23,718 nucleotides of DNA from Tissierella_B sp964485455. GTDB taxonomy: Bacteria; Bacillota; Clostridia; Tissierellales; Tissierellaceae. Of the stretch, positions 16,292 to 23,022 are shown piece after piece. The notes beneath the pieces were generated by a model, which was given only the letters and a program-made list of their open reading frames with translations, made no database searches and was not told the DNA's origin. Location of the stretch: the NCBI GenBank assembly GCA_964485455.1, contig CAZAJU010000028.1, forward strand, positions 1 through 23,718, read 5' to 3'. The translations under genes and the position numbers were made by a program. Position 1 is the stretch's first letter. Every line of letters begins with the position of its first letter.

Positions 16292-17125
16292 TTAAAAGGC
16301 TATAATAATCCCACCATCATTAACATAGCCTGTACTTAGACCTTTGGTCTCTACAATTAGAATTTCTTTAAAATTAAATTTTTTCAAGTCTTCCTTTAGA
16401 TCAATTGCCTTTTGTAGAGCGTTGGCATGAGATATTGCAAGAATTCTTTCCTCAAATTTTACTCCTGATTCCCCAACTATCTCCACTAGTCTTTTAAAGG
16501 CTTTCTTGCTTCCTCTAGCCTTATCAACCATTTCGATATTTCCTTCATTATTGGCACGCATTATAGGCTTGATATTTAATGCATTGATTATCAGCCCTTT
16601 TGTCTTAGATATTCTACCATTCTTGATTAGATTACTAAGGTCCTCAGATATAAAATATGTCTTCATTTCCTCAATGAACTTTTCTACCTTTTCCACTATT
16701 TGATTGTTGGAAAGTTTCTCATCTATACATTCCTTAATCTTAAGTGCCACGAGAGTCTCTCCGATACTTGCAGATTTAGAGTTAAATACATGAATGAACT
16801 TATTTTGAAACTCTTCCAAAATCATTTCCTTCGCTAAAATTGCACTATTATATGTTCCTGAAAGTTGTTCAGAAATAGTAACAACAAATATATTTTCAGC
16901 ATCCTTATATTCCTTAGCAAAATCACCTGGCGAAGGGCAAGAAGTTTTAATTGGATTTGGGCTAGCCTTCATATCATTAACCATTTTATATACATCAATA
17001 TTCTGATCATCTATATATGAATTTGAATCTATATCTATCTTGAAAGGAACTAAACTTACATCCATTCTATTTTTTAAATCCTCATTCATATCGCAACTGC
17101 TATCAGCTACAATTTTTTTATCCAC
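16292..17125 (-). CDS. DegV family protein (FakB-type fatty-acid binding)
   Basis: DegV/FakB proteins bind one fatty acid and, in Firmicutes, present it to the FakA kinase for phosphorylation before phospholipid synthesis. The 277-residue protein contains the family motifs TSCPSPGDF (61-69), SEQLSGTYNSA (85-95) and a C-terminal GLSTGYVNDGGII that closes the lipid pocket; the N-terminus KKIVADSSCDM is the typical first strand. No fakA is in this window. It begins 11 bases past the glmM stop, so it is likely co-transcribed with it. No hairpin terminator follows, and the tRNA-Leu -35 box begins about 20 bases past its stop. Confidence 0.9.
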   Translation of the reverse strand: MDKKIVADSSCDMNEDLKNRMDVSLVPFKIDIDSNSYIDDQNIDVYKMVNDMKASPNPIKTSCPSPGDFAKEYKDAENIFVVTISEQLSGTYNSAILAKEMILEEFQNKFIHVFNSKSASIGETLVALKIKECIDEKLSNNQIVEKVEKFIEEMKTYFISEDLSNLIKNGRISKTKGLIINALNIKPIMRANNEGNIEMVDKARGSKKAFKRLVEIVGESGVKFEERILAISHANALQKAIDLKEDLKKFNFKEILIVETKGLSTGYVNDGGIIIAF

Positions 17126-17136
17126 TTAAACCACCC

Positions 17137-18486
17137 CTATTTTATTCCAATTCTTGCTTCAATAAAATCAACTAAATCTTGTGCAATTTTTGTTATTTCA
17201 TCTTGGTCTTTTCCTTCAATCATAACTCTTACTAAAGGCTCAGTACCCGATGGTCTAATAACCACCCTGCCTTCTCCATGGAATAACTCTTCAATTCTCT
17301 CAATCTCTGTCTTAATTTCCGGGTTTTCCATATATTTATATTTGTAACTGTTATCAACCTTTGCATTTAAAAGAATTTGAGGATAATTTTTCATTATATC
17401 ATTTAATTCAGATAAGGGTTTGTTAACAGATTTCATTACCTCTAGTAAGTGTAGACCTGTAGCAAGTCCATCTCCTGTGGTGTTATAATCCAAGAATATG
17501 ATATGACCTGACTGTTCTCCTCCAATGGAATAGCCGTTCTTTAACATTTCCTCTAAAATATATCTATCTCCTACAGCAGTCTTAACTATTCCAATACTAT
17601 TTTCCTTAAGATATACGTCTAGTCCCATATTAGTCATTACAGTTCCTACTACAGTATTATTTTTTAGCTTTCCTTTATTCTTAAGGTCAGTACCACAAAT
17701 AGCCAAGATATGATCACCGTCCAATATACGACCTTTTTCATCTACTGCAATTATTCTATCTGCATCTCCATCAAAGGATACGCCTACATCAGCCTTATGT
17801 TCTAATACAAGCTTTTGGATTATTTCAGGCTTAGTTGACCCACAAGCCATATTTATATTCATACCATCAGGACTATTATTTACTACTATTACCTTAGCTC
17901 CTAATTCCTCTAAAGTTTCTGGTCCAATCTTAGATAAAGCACCATGTCCACAATCTATTGCAACTGTTAGGCCAGTTAAATCTACATTGATTGATGACTT
18001 AAGGAAATCCTTATAATCGTTAGCTCCGTTTTGTTCAAAATATACTCTACCAACTTCGTTCTTTATAGGTCTTACATCAATATCCTTATGGTTTTGGACT
18101 AATTCTTCAATTTTCTCTTCAACTTCATCAGGAAGCTTTAGACCTTCAAAGTTAAAGAACTTTATACCATTATATTCTCCAGGATTATGGGAAGCTGAGA
18201 TTACCACACCTGCTACAGCCTCGTATTTTCTAGTAAGATAAGCTACTGCCGGTGTAGGTATTACACCTAAGGAAACCACATCTAGTCCCATTGAACAAAA
18301 CCCTGCTGTAAGTGCAGCCTCAAGCATATCACCTGATGCTCTTGTATCCTTTCCTACAAGAACCTTGCCCTTCTTAGAATTAGTAAGTACATAGGCACCT
18401 GCTCTTCCTATTTTATATGCCAATTCAGGAGTAAGCTCTACATTTGCAACACCTCTTACTCCATCAGTTCCAAATAATTTACCCAT
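17137..18486 (-). CDS. glmM: Phosphoglucosamine mutase GlmM
   Basis: GlmM converts glucosamine-6-phosphate to glucosamine-1-phosphate, the precursor of UDP-GlcNAc for peptidoglycan. The 449-residue protein shows the phosphoserine loop ISASHNP (Ser99), the magnesium loop DGDADR (Asp239, Asp241, Asp243), the sugar-binding loop GGEQSGH, and the phosphate-binding loop RPSGTEP near the C-terminus. The N-terminus MGKLFGTDGVRG is the family signature. Length is standard. It follows cca by 56 bases holding a ten-pair hairpin at 18510-18533, and it is followed by degV. Confidence 0.97.
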   Translation of the reverse strand: MGKLFGTDGVRGVANVELTPELAYKIGRAGAYVLTNSKKGKVLVGKDTRASGDMLEAALTAGFCSMGLDVVSLGVIPTPAVAYLTRKYEAVAGVVISASHNPGEYNGIKFFNFEGLKLPDEVEEKIEELVQNHKDIDVRPIKNEVGRVYFEQNGANDYKDFLKSSINVDLTGLTVAIDCGHGALSKIGPETLEELGAKVIVVNNSPDGMNINMACGSTKPEIIQKLVLEHKADVGVSFDGDADRIIAVDEKGRILDGDHILAICGTDLKNKGKLKNNTVVGTVMTNMGLDVYLKENSIGIVKTAVGDRYILEEMLKNGYSIGGEQSGHIIFLDYNTTGDGLATGLHLLEVMKSVNKPLSELNDIMKNYPQILLNAKVDNSYKYKYMENPEIKTEIERIEELFHGEGRVVIRPSGTEPLVRVMIEGKDQDEITKIAQDLVDFIEARIGIK

Positions 18487-18509
18487 TTATTATCCCTCCA
18501 TGCTATCAA

Positions 18510-18533
18510 TGAACAACTAATAGTAGTTGTTCA
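18510..18533. other. Hairpin between cca and glmM
   Basis: TGAACAACTA pairs perfectly with TAGTTGTTCA around ATAG. The T-run (TTTTT, from 18534) is on the plus strand, where no gene ends; on the minus strand only two T's follow. For the cca-glmM transcript it is therefore a weak terminator, and it could instead block antisense transcription. Confidence 0.6.
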
Positions 18534-18542
18534 TTTTTAATG

Positions 18543-19898
18543 TTAATTGTTTATGGTCACTTGTTTGTTTTCCATTTTGTTTTTTACTAGTTCAATCAAT
18601 TTTTCCTTCGTATTATACTCCGGATGTTCTAGTACTTCCTCCAATAAATAATCAAAAATTTCTCCAATAATCTCTCCTCTTGAAAAACCTAAGGATATTA
18701 TATCATTACCGTTTAATTTTAGGTGATTTTTATGATATGGTTCCTTATTTTTTATAATTTCCTTAATCCTTTCAACTCTTTCATCGATTATACTAGTATC
18801 CCTCTTACCATTCTTGCATTTCATATCAGCCTTTTTAAGCTCAGCTAATTGAAAAATCCTTTCTTCTCCTACCCTCATAAGCTGATTTTTCAGGCCTTTA
18901 TCCTTCATACTTGGATGATGCATATGCTCCCTAACAAACTTACAGACTGTATCTATAAATTCCCTAGAGCAATTTAATCTACTTAGTATACCCTTAGAAA
19001 TCTCAGCTCCAATCTTATCATGACTTAAAAAATGTCCAATCCCCTTTTCATCTACTGTAAAGGTAAGAGGCTTTGCTATATCATGTAAAAGAGCTGCCAT
19101 TCTTATTTCCAAAACAGGTGGTGTGTTATCCAATACACATAGGATATGGTCAAATAACTCTCTGCTATGGTTAGGATTTTTTTGATTAAATCCAATAGTA
19201 TCCAAGAGTTCGGGTAAAACTACATAAAGTGCCTTTAGCTCTTTCATTAGGATTATTCCCTTTGATGGTATTGGAGACATTAATATGGCAAACAGCTCAT
19301 CTCTTATTCTTTCAGAACTAATATTTTTTAAAGAATAGCTTAATTCACCACAGGCTTTATATGTGCGGTCTTCTAGCTTGAAATTTAGCTGTGAAGCAAA
19401 TCTTATAGCTCTCATTATCCTTAGGTAATCCTCTTTGAACCGTTCATAAGGATTTCCTACCGTTCTTATTATTCCTCTTTTGATATCTTCTCTGCCATTG
19501 AATGGGTCTATAAAACCCTCTCTAATATTGTATGCCATGGCATTGATGGTGAAATCCCTACGACTTAAATCTATATTTATATCCTTGGAGAAGAAGACTT
19601 CATCAGGCCTTCTTCCATCTGAATATTCTCCATCTGATCTATAGGTTGTAATCTCCATATCACCTTCGGGGTGAACTAGGATTATAGTGCCAAATTTCTT
19701 TGCAATATCCACAGTCTTAAAATCATTAAAAACCTCCTGGATTTCATCAGGAGTTGCAGATGTAGTAATATCATAATCTGCAGGATTTTTCCAAAGGATC
19801 ATATCCCTCACACTTCCACCTACTAAATAGGCTTCAAAACCTGCATTATTTAATCTATTTAAAACGTCATTTACATAATCAGGCAATACAAATTCCAT
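18543..19898 (-). CDS. cca: CCA tRNA nucleotidyltransferase (poly(A) polymerase family)
   Basis: This class II nucleotidyltransferase completes or repairs the CCA end of tRNAs. The 451-residue protein has GGSVRD (27-32), the metal-binding pair DYD (Asp41, Asp43), RRDFTINAMAYN, RIMRAIRFASQLNF (body), and an HD-type phosphohydrolase motif LLHDIAKP near residue 255. A poly(A) polymerase role cannot be excluded by sequence alone. A longer reading frame reaches an ATG at 19940, but that lies inside the predicted promoter; the ATG at 19898 has GGAGGA spaced correctly and gives the usual N-terminus, so it is used here. Confidence 0.9.
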   Translation of the reverse strand: MEFVLPDYVNDVLNRLNNAGFEAYLVGGSVRDMILWKNPADYDITTSATPDEIQEVFNDFKTVDIAKKFGTIILVHPEGDMEITTYRSDGEYSDGRRPDEVFFSKDINIDLSRRDFTINAMAYNIREGFIDPFNGREDIKRGIIRTVGNPYERFKEDYLRIMRAIRFASQLNFKLEDRTYKACGELSYSLKNISSERIRDELFAILMSPIPSKGIILMKELKALYVVLPELLDTIGFNQKNPNHSRELFDHILCVLDNTPPVLEIRMAALLHDIAKPLTFTVDEKGIGHFLSHDKIGAEISKGILSRLNCSREFIDTVCKFVREHMHHPSMKDKGLKNQLMRVGEERIFQLAELKKADMKCKNGKRDTSIIDERVERIKEIIKNKEPYHKNHLKLNGNDIISLGFSRGEIIGEIFDYLLEEVLEHPEYNTKEKLIELVKNKMENKQVTINN

Positions 19899-19919
19899 GT
19901 TATTCCTCCAATTAATGAT

Positions 19920-19947
19920 AGTATAACATAGTATTTGCATATGACAA
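19920..19947 (-). promoter_or_regulatory. cca promoter
   Basis: On the minus strand TTGTCA (19942-19947), spacer 16, then TATACT (19920-19925), with TG in the extended -10 position. The start is near 19913, giving a leader of about 15 bases before the ATG at 19898. Confidence 0.7.
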
Positions 19948-20007
19948 ATGACAATTCATATTTTGAATTAAATAATATTTAGAATGAAAAATCATCAGAC
20001 TACATAG

Positions 20008-20034
20008 AAAAACTCACCACTTTTAATGATGAGT
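20008..20034 (-). terminator. Terminator after the retropepsin-like gene
   Basis: ACTCATCA pairs with TGGTGAGT (20027-20034 with 20012-20019; one G-U), followed by TTTTT. It is 17 bases past the stop at 20051 and closes the 20682-20051 unit. Confidence 0.75.
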
Positions 20035-20050
20035 AAAATTATACATATCT

Positions 20051-20437
20051 TCAATCTTTAAATCCTAATTTTAGCTTATCTAAGTCTATTAATGCACCAA
20101 GTTTAATTAAAATATCTAACCCTAATAGACCGTTAATTTCCCCTTTTGAATCAATTATTCCAAAGTCTAATTTAATATTATTTAGTCCTTTATTTTCAAC
20201 TTTTATCATATCAATATTTTTTTCAAATGAATTATGTATGGTTCCACCTATACCCATGGAAGATACTATTGGGTCTCCAGCCTCAGCAAATATACCTATA
20301 TCATCTACAATATCTGGTGATATAATGGATATAGAGGCTCCAGTATCTATTACTATATTATTGATTAATTTTGATTTATCTCTAAAATGAATTTCTATAG
20401 TAGTAAAAAGTAGTCCTTCTTTGTATTCTATATTTAT
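20051..20437 (-). CDS. Retropepsin-like aspartic protease, no canonical start codon
   Basis: The frame encodes a single-lobed aspartic protease like retroviral proteases, which should dimerise. Counting from 20437, it has the active-site motif IDTGAS (Asp31, Thr32, Gly33), a flap-like GIGG (62-65) and the second hydrophobic-Gly motif GLLGLDIL (103-110), all intact in 128 residues. There is no ATG, GTG or TTG from the in-frame TAG at 20459-20461 down to Met61, which lies past the active site. The best candidate initiator is the ATA at 20437, eight bases after AGAGGA, where the sequence continues INIEYKEG. The frame overlaps the stop of the 81-residue gene and is -1 relative to it. Substrate unknown. 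Confidence is for the family; start is unsure. Confidence 0.7.
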   Translation of the reverse strand: MNIEYKEGLLFTTIEIHFRDKSKLINNIVIDTGASISIISPDIVDDIGIFAEAGDPIVSSMGIGGTIHNSFEKNIDMIKVENKGLNNIKLDFGIIDSKGEINGLLGLDILIKLGALIDLDKLKLGFKD

Positions 20438-20682
20438 TAGATTATTCCTCTGTAGCTTCTAACATTCTTTATTTCTATTTCTATTTTTTTATTGCTAGTA
20501 TGATAAACTATGATATCCCCTGTTGACCTTACAAGCTCCTTAGTTGCCTCTTTATTATCTATAAATCCCCTTATAACAGCCATATCATCAATAATCTTCA
20601 TATTATTAACCATATGGAAATCTAAGATTTGTAGCTTTACAAACTGATTAGGATAAATAGTTCTAACTTCTTCCCATTTCAT
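20437..20682 (-). CDS. 81-residue protein of unknown function
   Basis: I do not recognise a named family. The 81-residue protein has no signal peptide, no membrane segment and no cysteine. It reads as alternating strands and helices, with MKWEEVRTIYPNQFVKLQ at the start and charged, strand-like IEIEIKNVRS at the end. A good AAAGGG Shine-Dalgarno precedes the ATG. It overlaps the retropepsin-like frame, which is read in the -1 frame relative to it, suggesting that the two are made together. Either it is a partner or regulator of the protease, or the two are expressed together for convenience. Confidence 0.75.
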   Translation of the reverse strand: MKWEEVRTIYPNQFVKLQILDFHMVNNMKIIDDMAVIRGFIDNKEATKELVRSTGDIIVYHTSNKKIEIEIKNVRSYRGII

Positions 20683-20704
20683 TTATATCACCCTTTCTAT
20701 TTTA

Positions 20705-20710
20705 ATTATA
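20705..20710 (-). promoter_or_regulatory. Possible -10 box for the 81-residue/retropepsin unit
   Basis: A perfect TATAAT lies 23 bases before the ATG at 20682, but I see no convincing -35. It would give a leader of about 15 bases. No terminator hairpin separates it from the serpin end at 20748, so readthrough is also possible. Confidence 0.4.
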
Positions 20711-20747
20711 CCCAATACTATTCTTTCATCTATGCAGATTTATTTTA

Positions 20748-21995
20748 TTATCTTACATCATTTAAAACACCTATGAAAATCGGCATACTAAACTCATTAT
20801 CTACTATCATAAAGAAAAATGGTCGATTTAGGTTGACTACCTTGGGCTCTGATGGGGCACTTTCAGCAGCCATTTCTACAGCAGTAACAGCTCCCGCTTT
20901 TGTACCTTTTTCATCTACCTCAATTTTTGTCTTATGGATTACCCTATTTATAAAGATATTCCCTTCATTAGACTGTCCAAGCGAGCTGAAGTCTGCAGAA
21001 TCTGCATCAAAAGCATCCTTTATACCCAGCGACATCAATATTTCAGAAAGTTCCTCGCTAAACTCAAATTCAAACTTAGGAATGGAGGTATCAACCTGGT
21101 CATCACTTTGGTTATTGATGGCTTCAATTAGCCCTTGAGCATCTAATGAAGCTGTAAATTCCGATAGCTTAAGTCCTTCATCGGGCAACAATGCCACAAA
21201 GGAATACTTATTATCGGCATAAGGCTTTGAAAATCCAATGGCATTTTTGGTCTCAATATAGCTGTATTCTGTGCTGTCCATAAAGTCAATTGTTCTTTTG
21301 TCACCGGTTTGTGTAGTAAATTCTCCCTCACGGACAGCGGTTTCCTCATAGATATTCATCCACTCAGCATCAAAGGATAGGGCATTTATAAGATACATTA
21401 CAGCATCTTCATCAGGCTTTTCCTTCAGTAGCTCTTTAATCTGTCCATCGGTTTTTTCATTTACCCAAGTGTTAATATCATTTTTTGTACTATCATTAAA
21501 GGGAGCTTTATAGACCTCCGCATCATAATAGTCCTTGTTAGTTTGCAGAAATTCTCCCTCTACCTTAAAGCCCTCTTTATCCTTAATCCAAATGGAATTA
21601 GCTAGACTTACCTTGTACTTATCACCACTAGGAAGGTAAGCTTTGAAAGAATGAAGATATTCATTTAAGCTACTTATATCTGTGCCAAAGGCCGACTCCA
21701 TTTGCGTAAGAGTCTGGTTTCGAGCACCGTTTGCCGTCATAGCTAGAGCTGAAATGATAGATAGAGGGGAGATAAGTATGTTTTCATCCTTATAAATTTT
21801 TTTAAATATATCAAGGGAAAAATCAGCAATTTCCACTGTTTTATTAGCATCGTCTTTCTTTAGATTATCAATAGCAATCGGAGAAATGCTGTTTCTGTCA
21901 ATATCTTTCATTAAATTTACCGCAGTTAAATTTGCATTGCTGTTGCAAGCTGTTAATATTAGTAGCAATGCAAGCAACAAAGTGATTTTTTTCAC
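20748..21995 (-). CDS. Serpin lipoprotein (serine protease inhibitor)
   Basis: The 415-residue protein starts with a lipoprotein signal (KKITLLLALLLILTAC, Cys17), so it is anchored outside the cell. The rest is a full serpin fold: NILISPLSIISALAMTANGAR, NSIWIKD, YLINALSFDAEW and the C-terminal NRPFFFMIVDNEF. The hinge of the reactive loop (GTKAGAVTA, starting at Gly364) has the small residues needed for loop insertion, so it should be inhibitory. By the usual spacing P1-P1' is Glu378-Ser379, which suggests a Glu-specific target, with one or two residues' uncertainty. A TTG 15 bases upstream lies in the Shine-Dalgarno GGAGGTG, so I use GTG at 21995. It follows the NTF2-like lipoprotein gene and may share its promoter. 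Confidence 0.92.
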   Translation of the reverse strand: MKKITLLLALLLILTACNSNANLTAVNLMKDIDRNSISPIAIDNLKKDDANKTVEIADFSLDIFKKIYKDENILISPLSIISALAMTANGARNQTLTQMESAFGTDISSLNEYLHSFKAYLPSGDKYKVSLANSIWIKDKEGFKVEGEFLQTNKDYYDAEVYKAPFNDSTKNDINTWVNEKTDGQIKELLKEKPDEDAVMYLINALSFDAEWMNIYEETAVREGEFTTQTGDKRTIDFMDSTEYSYIETKNAIGFSKPYADNKYSFVALLPDEGLKLSEFTASLDAQGLIEAINNQSDDQVDTSIPKFEFEFSEELSEILMSLGIKDAFDADSADFSSLGQSNEGNIFINRVIHKTKIEVDEKGTKAGAVTAVEMAAESAPSEPKVVNLNRPFFFMIVDNEFSMPIFIGVLNDVR

Positions 21996-22037
21996 ACTAA
22001 ACACCTCCAAGATTATCTAGTTAAATCTTCCTATAGA

Positions 22038-22070
22038 ATTAAAACTACCAAATCAAGAGGTAGTTTTAAT
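22038..22070 (-). terminator. Hairpin overlapping the end of the NTF2-like lipoprotein gene
   Basis: ATTAAAACTACC pairs with GGTAGTTTTAAT (12 base pairs, nine-base loop). The lipoprotein stop codon TGA (22053-22055) lies in the loop. T's occur inside the 3' arm but no long run follows, so it may only attenuate transcription into the serpin gene. Confidence 0.6.
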
Positions 22071-22628
22071 GGAAAATGGCGACTCACCGTATTCATTATC
22101 TATTATTCTTTTAAGCTTTTCCTCATCTATTTTAGGAAGGAGCTCTCTAAAGGAGGTCTCAAATGCTTCCATGCCCTCATAGCCATGGCTTACTATCCTC
22201 CAGCCATCTTCCTTCTTTAATGTAAACCTGTTTTCACCTTCTGTTATAAATACAGGGTAGTGCCTGTCCTTCATTAGTTCAATACCTATATCTACCACTG
22301 CATAATCTCCGTTTATTCTTATATTTTCAACTTTCATTTCCACAGGATATTTGTTCTTATGAATATAACAATACTTCATATCATCCATATGTTTTCTCTC
22401 TATGATGATTTTCTTAAGGGCTGTAACTTTATTCTTGTTTTGTACCCTAGTCATATCCAGGTAGTTTTCAATATTTATGTACTCAAGACTTGAATATGCA
22501 CTATATTGGATATCATAAAATCCTTCAATAAATTGTATAAGTTCCCTTTCATCCTTAGAGTAGAACTGGCAACTTACTAATGGTATAACCGTCATTATTA
22601 ATGATAGCATAAGTATCTTTTTTCTCAT
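22053..22628 (-). CDS. Lipoprotein, possibly NTF2-like fold
   Basis: The 191-residue protein has a lipoprotein signal ending in LVSC (Cys20) and is expected on the outer membrane face. The mature part has a helical first half (ERELIQFIEGFYDIQ and following) and a strand-rich second half (MKVENIRINGDYAVVDIGIEL, ENRFTLKKEDGWRIVSHGYEG), the pattern of NTF2-like accessory domains. This is inferred from pattern, and the function is unknown. A longer ATG 24 bases upstream lies before the Shine-Dalgarno GGGGGG; the ATG at 22628 is correctly spaced from it. It lies behind a repeat operator and precedes the serpin by 57 bases, so both are likely co-regulated. Confidence 0.75.
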   Translation of the reverse strand: MRKKILMLSLIMTVIPLVSCQFYSKDERELIQFIEGFYDIQYSAYSSLEYINIENYLDMTRVQNKNKVTALKKIIIERKHMDDMKYCYIHKNKYPVEMKVENIRINGDYAVVDIGIELMKDRHYPVFITEGENRFTLKKEDGWRIVSHGYEGMEAFETSFRELLPKIDEEKLKRIIDNEYGESPFSIKTTS

Positions 22629-22677
22629 AATATCCCCCCGTTTGCTATTCATTTAACAAATCTATGTAATCAGATAT

Positions 22678-22683
22678 ATTATA
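22678..22683 (-). promoter_or_regulatory. -10 box of the lipoprotein/serpin promoter
   Basis: A perfect TATAAT on the minus strand lies 50 bases before the lipoprotein ATG. The -35 position (22701-22706) reads AGAAAA, not a consensus hexamer, and is occupied by the tandem repeats at 22693-22743. That is the layout of promoters needing an activator. Confidence 0.6.
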
Positions 22684-22692
22684 TGATAAAAT

Positions 22693-22743
22693 TATTAGAT
22701 TTTTCTTACACAATTCTTAAGAATTTCTTAAATCATTGTTAAA
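22693..22743 (-). promoter_or_regulatory. Tandem direct repeats with 11-base period (response regulator box, PhoP type)
   Basis: On the plus strand five 7-mers begin at 22693, 22704, 22715, 22726 and 22737, exactly 11 bases apart: TATTAGA, TCTTACA, TCTTAAG, TCTTAAA, TGTTAAA. Read on the minus strand they give TTAACA, TTAAGA, TTAAGA, GTAAGA, CTAATA, each followed by five bases. This is the pattern bound by OmpR/PhoP-family regulators (PhoP TTAACA boxes, or WalR TGTAA boxes). It covers the -35 region of the TATAAT at 22678-22683. Confidence 0.6.
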
Positions 22744-22821
22744 TATTTAATTTATTTTTATTTACCCATGGTTTATCATATTAAACTGATACATAGAATC
22801 TAAAAAACTCTTCATATATAA

Positions 22822-22908
22822 AACGAGGCGTGTGTCCCAAATTCTTAAAAAGTGGAGCTATTATGTGGTGTGACTCAATAGAAGGTATCATCGAATTACC
22901 GCCTCGTT
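22822..22908. repeat. Long-range inverted repeat with an unexplained insert (element B)
   Basis: AACGAGGCG (22822-22830) and CGCCTCGTT (22900-22908) form a perfect nine-base inverted repeat enclosing 69 bases. The right arm and its flank (CCGCCTCGTTGCAA) resemble CCGCCTTATTGCAA near 6841. I see no known riboswitch or transposase match. It lies in a 394-base gap (22629-23022), which also holds the lipoprotein promoter, the repeat operator, a hairpin at 22922-22940 and an AT-rich inverted repeat at 22995-23018. Confidence 0.45.
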
Positions 22909-22921
22909 GCAATGGTGTGAA

Positions 22922-22940
22922 GTAATTGCTTTGCAATTAC
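22922..22940. other. Hairpin GTAATTGC/GCAATTAC
   Basis: Eight perfect base pairs with a three-base loop, 13 bases from the right arm of the inverted repeat. No T-run on either side. It may belong to the same structured element. Confidence 0.5.
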
Positions 22941-22994
22941 CTCTGATATTTAAACGATTTAGGAGAGGATTTTGTGACACTTTTTTTGAAAATA

Positions 22995-23018
22995 ATTTAT
23001 TAAAATTTCGTAATAAAT
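22995..23018 (-). terminator. Possible AT-rich terminator after the membrane protein gene
   Basis: ATTTATTA pairs with TAATAAAT (eight base pairs, all A-T, eight-base loop). The stop of the upstream gene is at 23023. The stem is weak and the following sequence is TTTTC, so it is a tentative terminator. Confidence 0.35.
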
Positions 23019-23022
23019 ATTT

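Noticed and set aside
20440..20461. Slippery heptamer for a programmed -1 frameshift into the retropepsin frame
   Set aside because: The overlap contains no X XXY YYZ sequence and no strong downstream stem was found by eye, so frameshifting is kept only as an alternative to an ATA start.
20051..20682. Pseudogene reading of the 81-residue and protease frames as one broken gene
   Set aside because: Each frame is intact, each carries a sensible ribosome binding site, and the overlap of the two is compatible with normal translational coupling.
22693..22743. Short CRISPR-like array
   Set aside because: The units are 7 bases with 4-base gaps, no spacers of useful length and no cas genes; the position behind a -10 box fits an operator instead.
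22822..22908. Cyclic di-GMP or other known riboswitch in the 394-base gap
   Set aside because: The conserved core sequences of the classes I can recall are not visible, and the element is about 200 bases from the lipoprotein start with a promoter in between.
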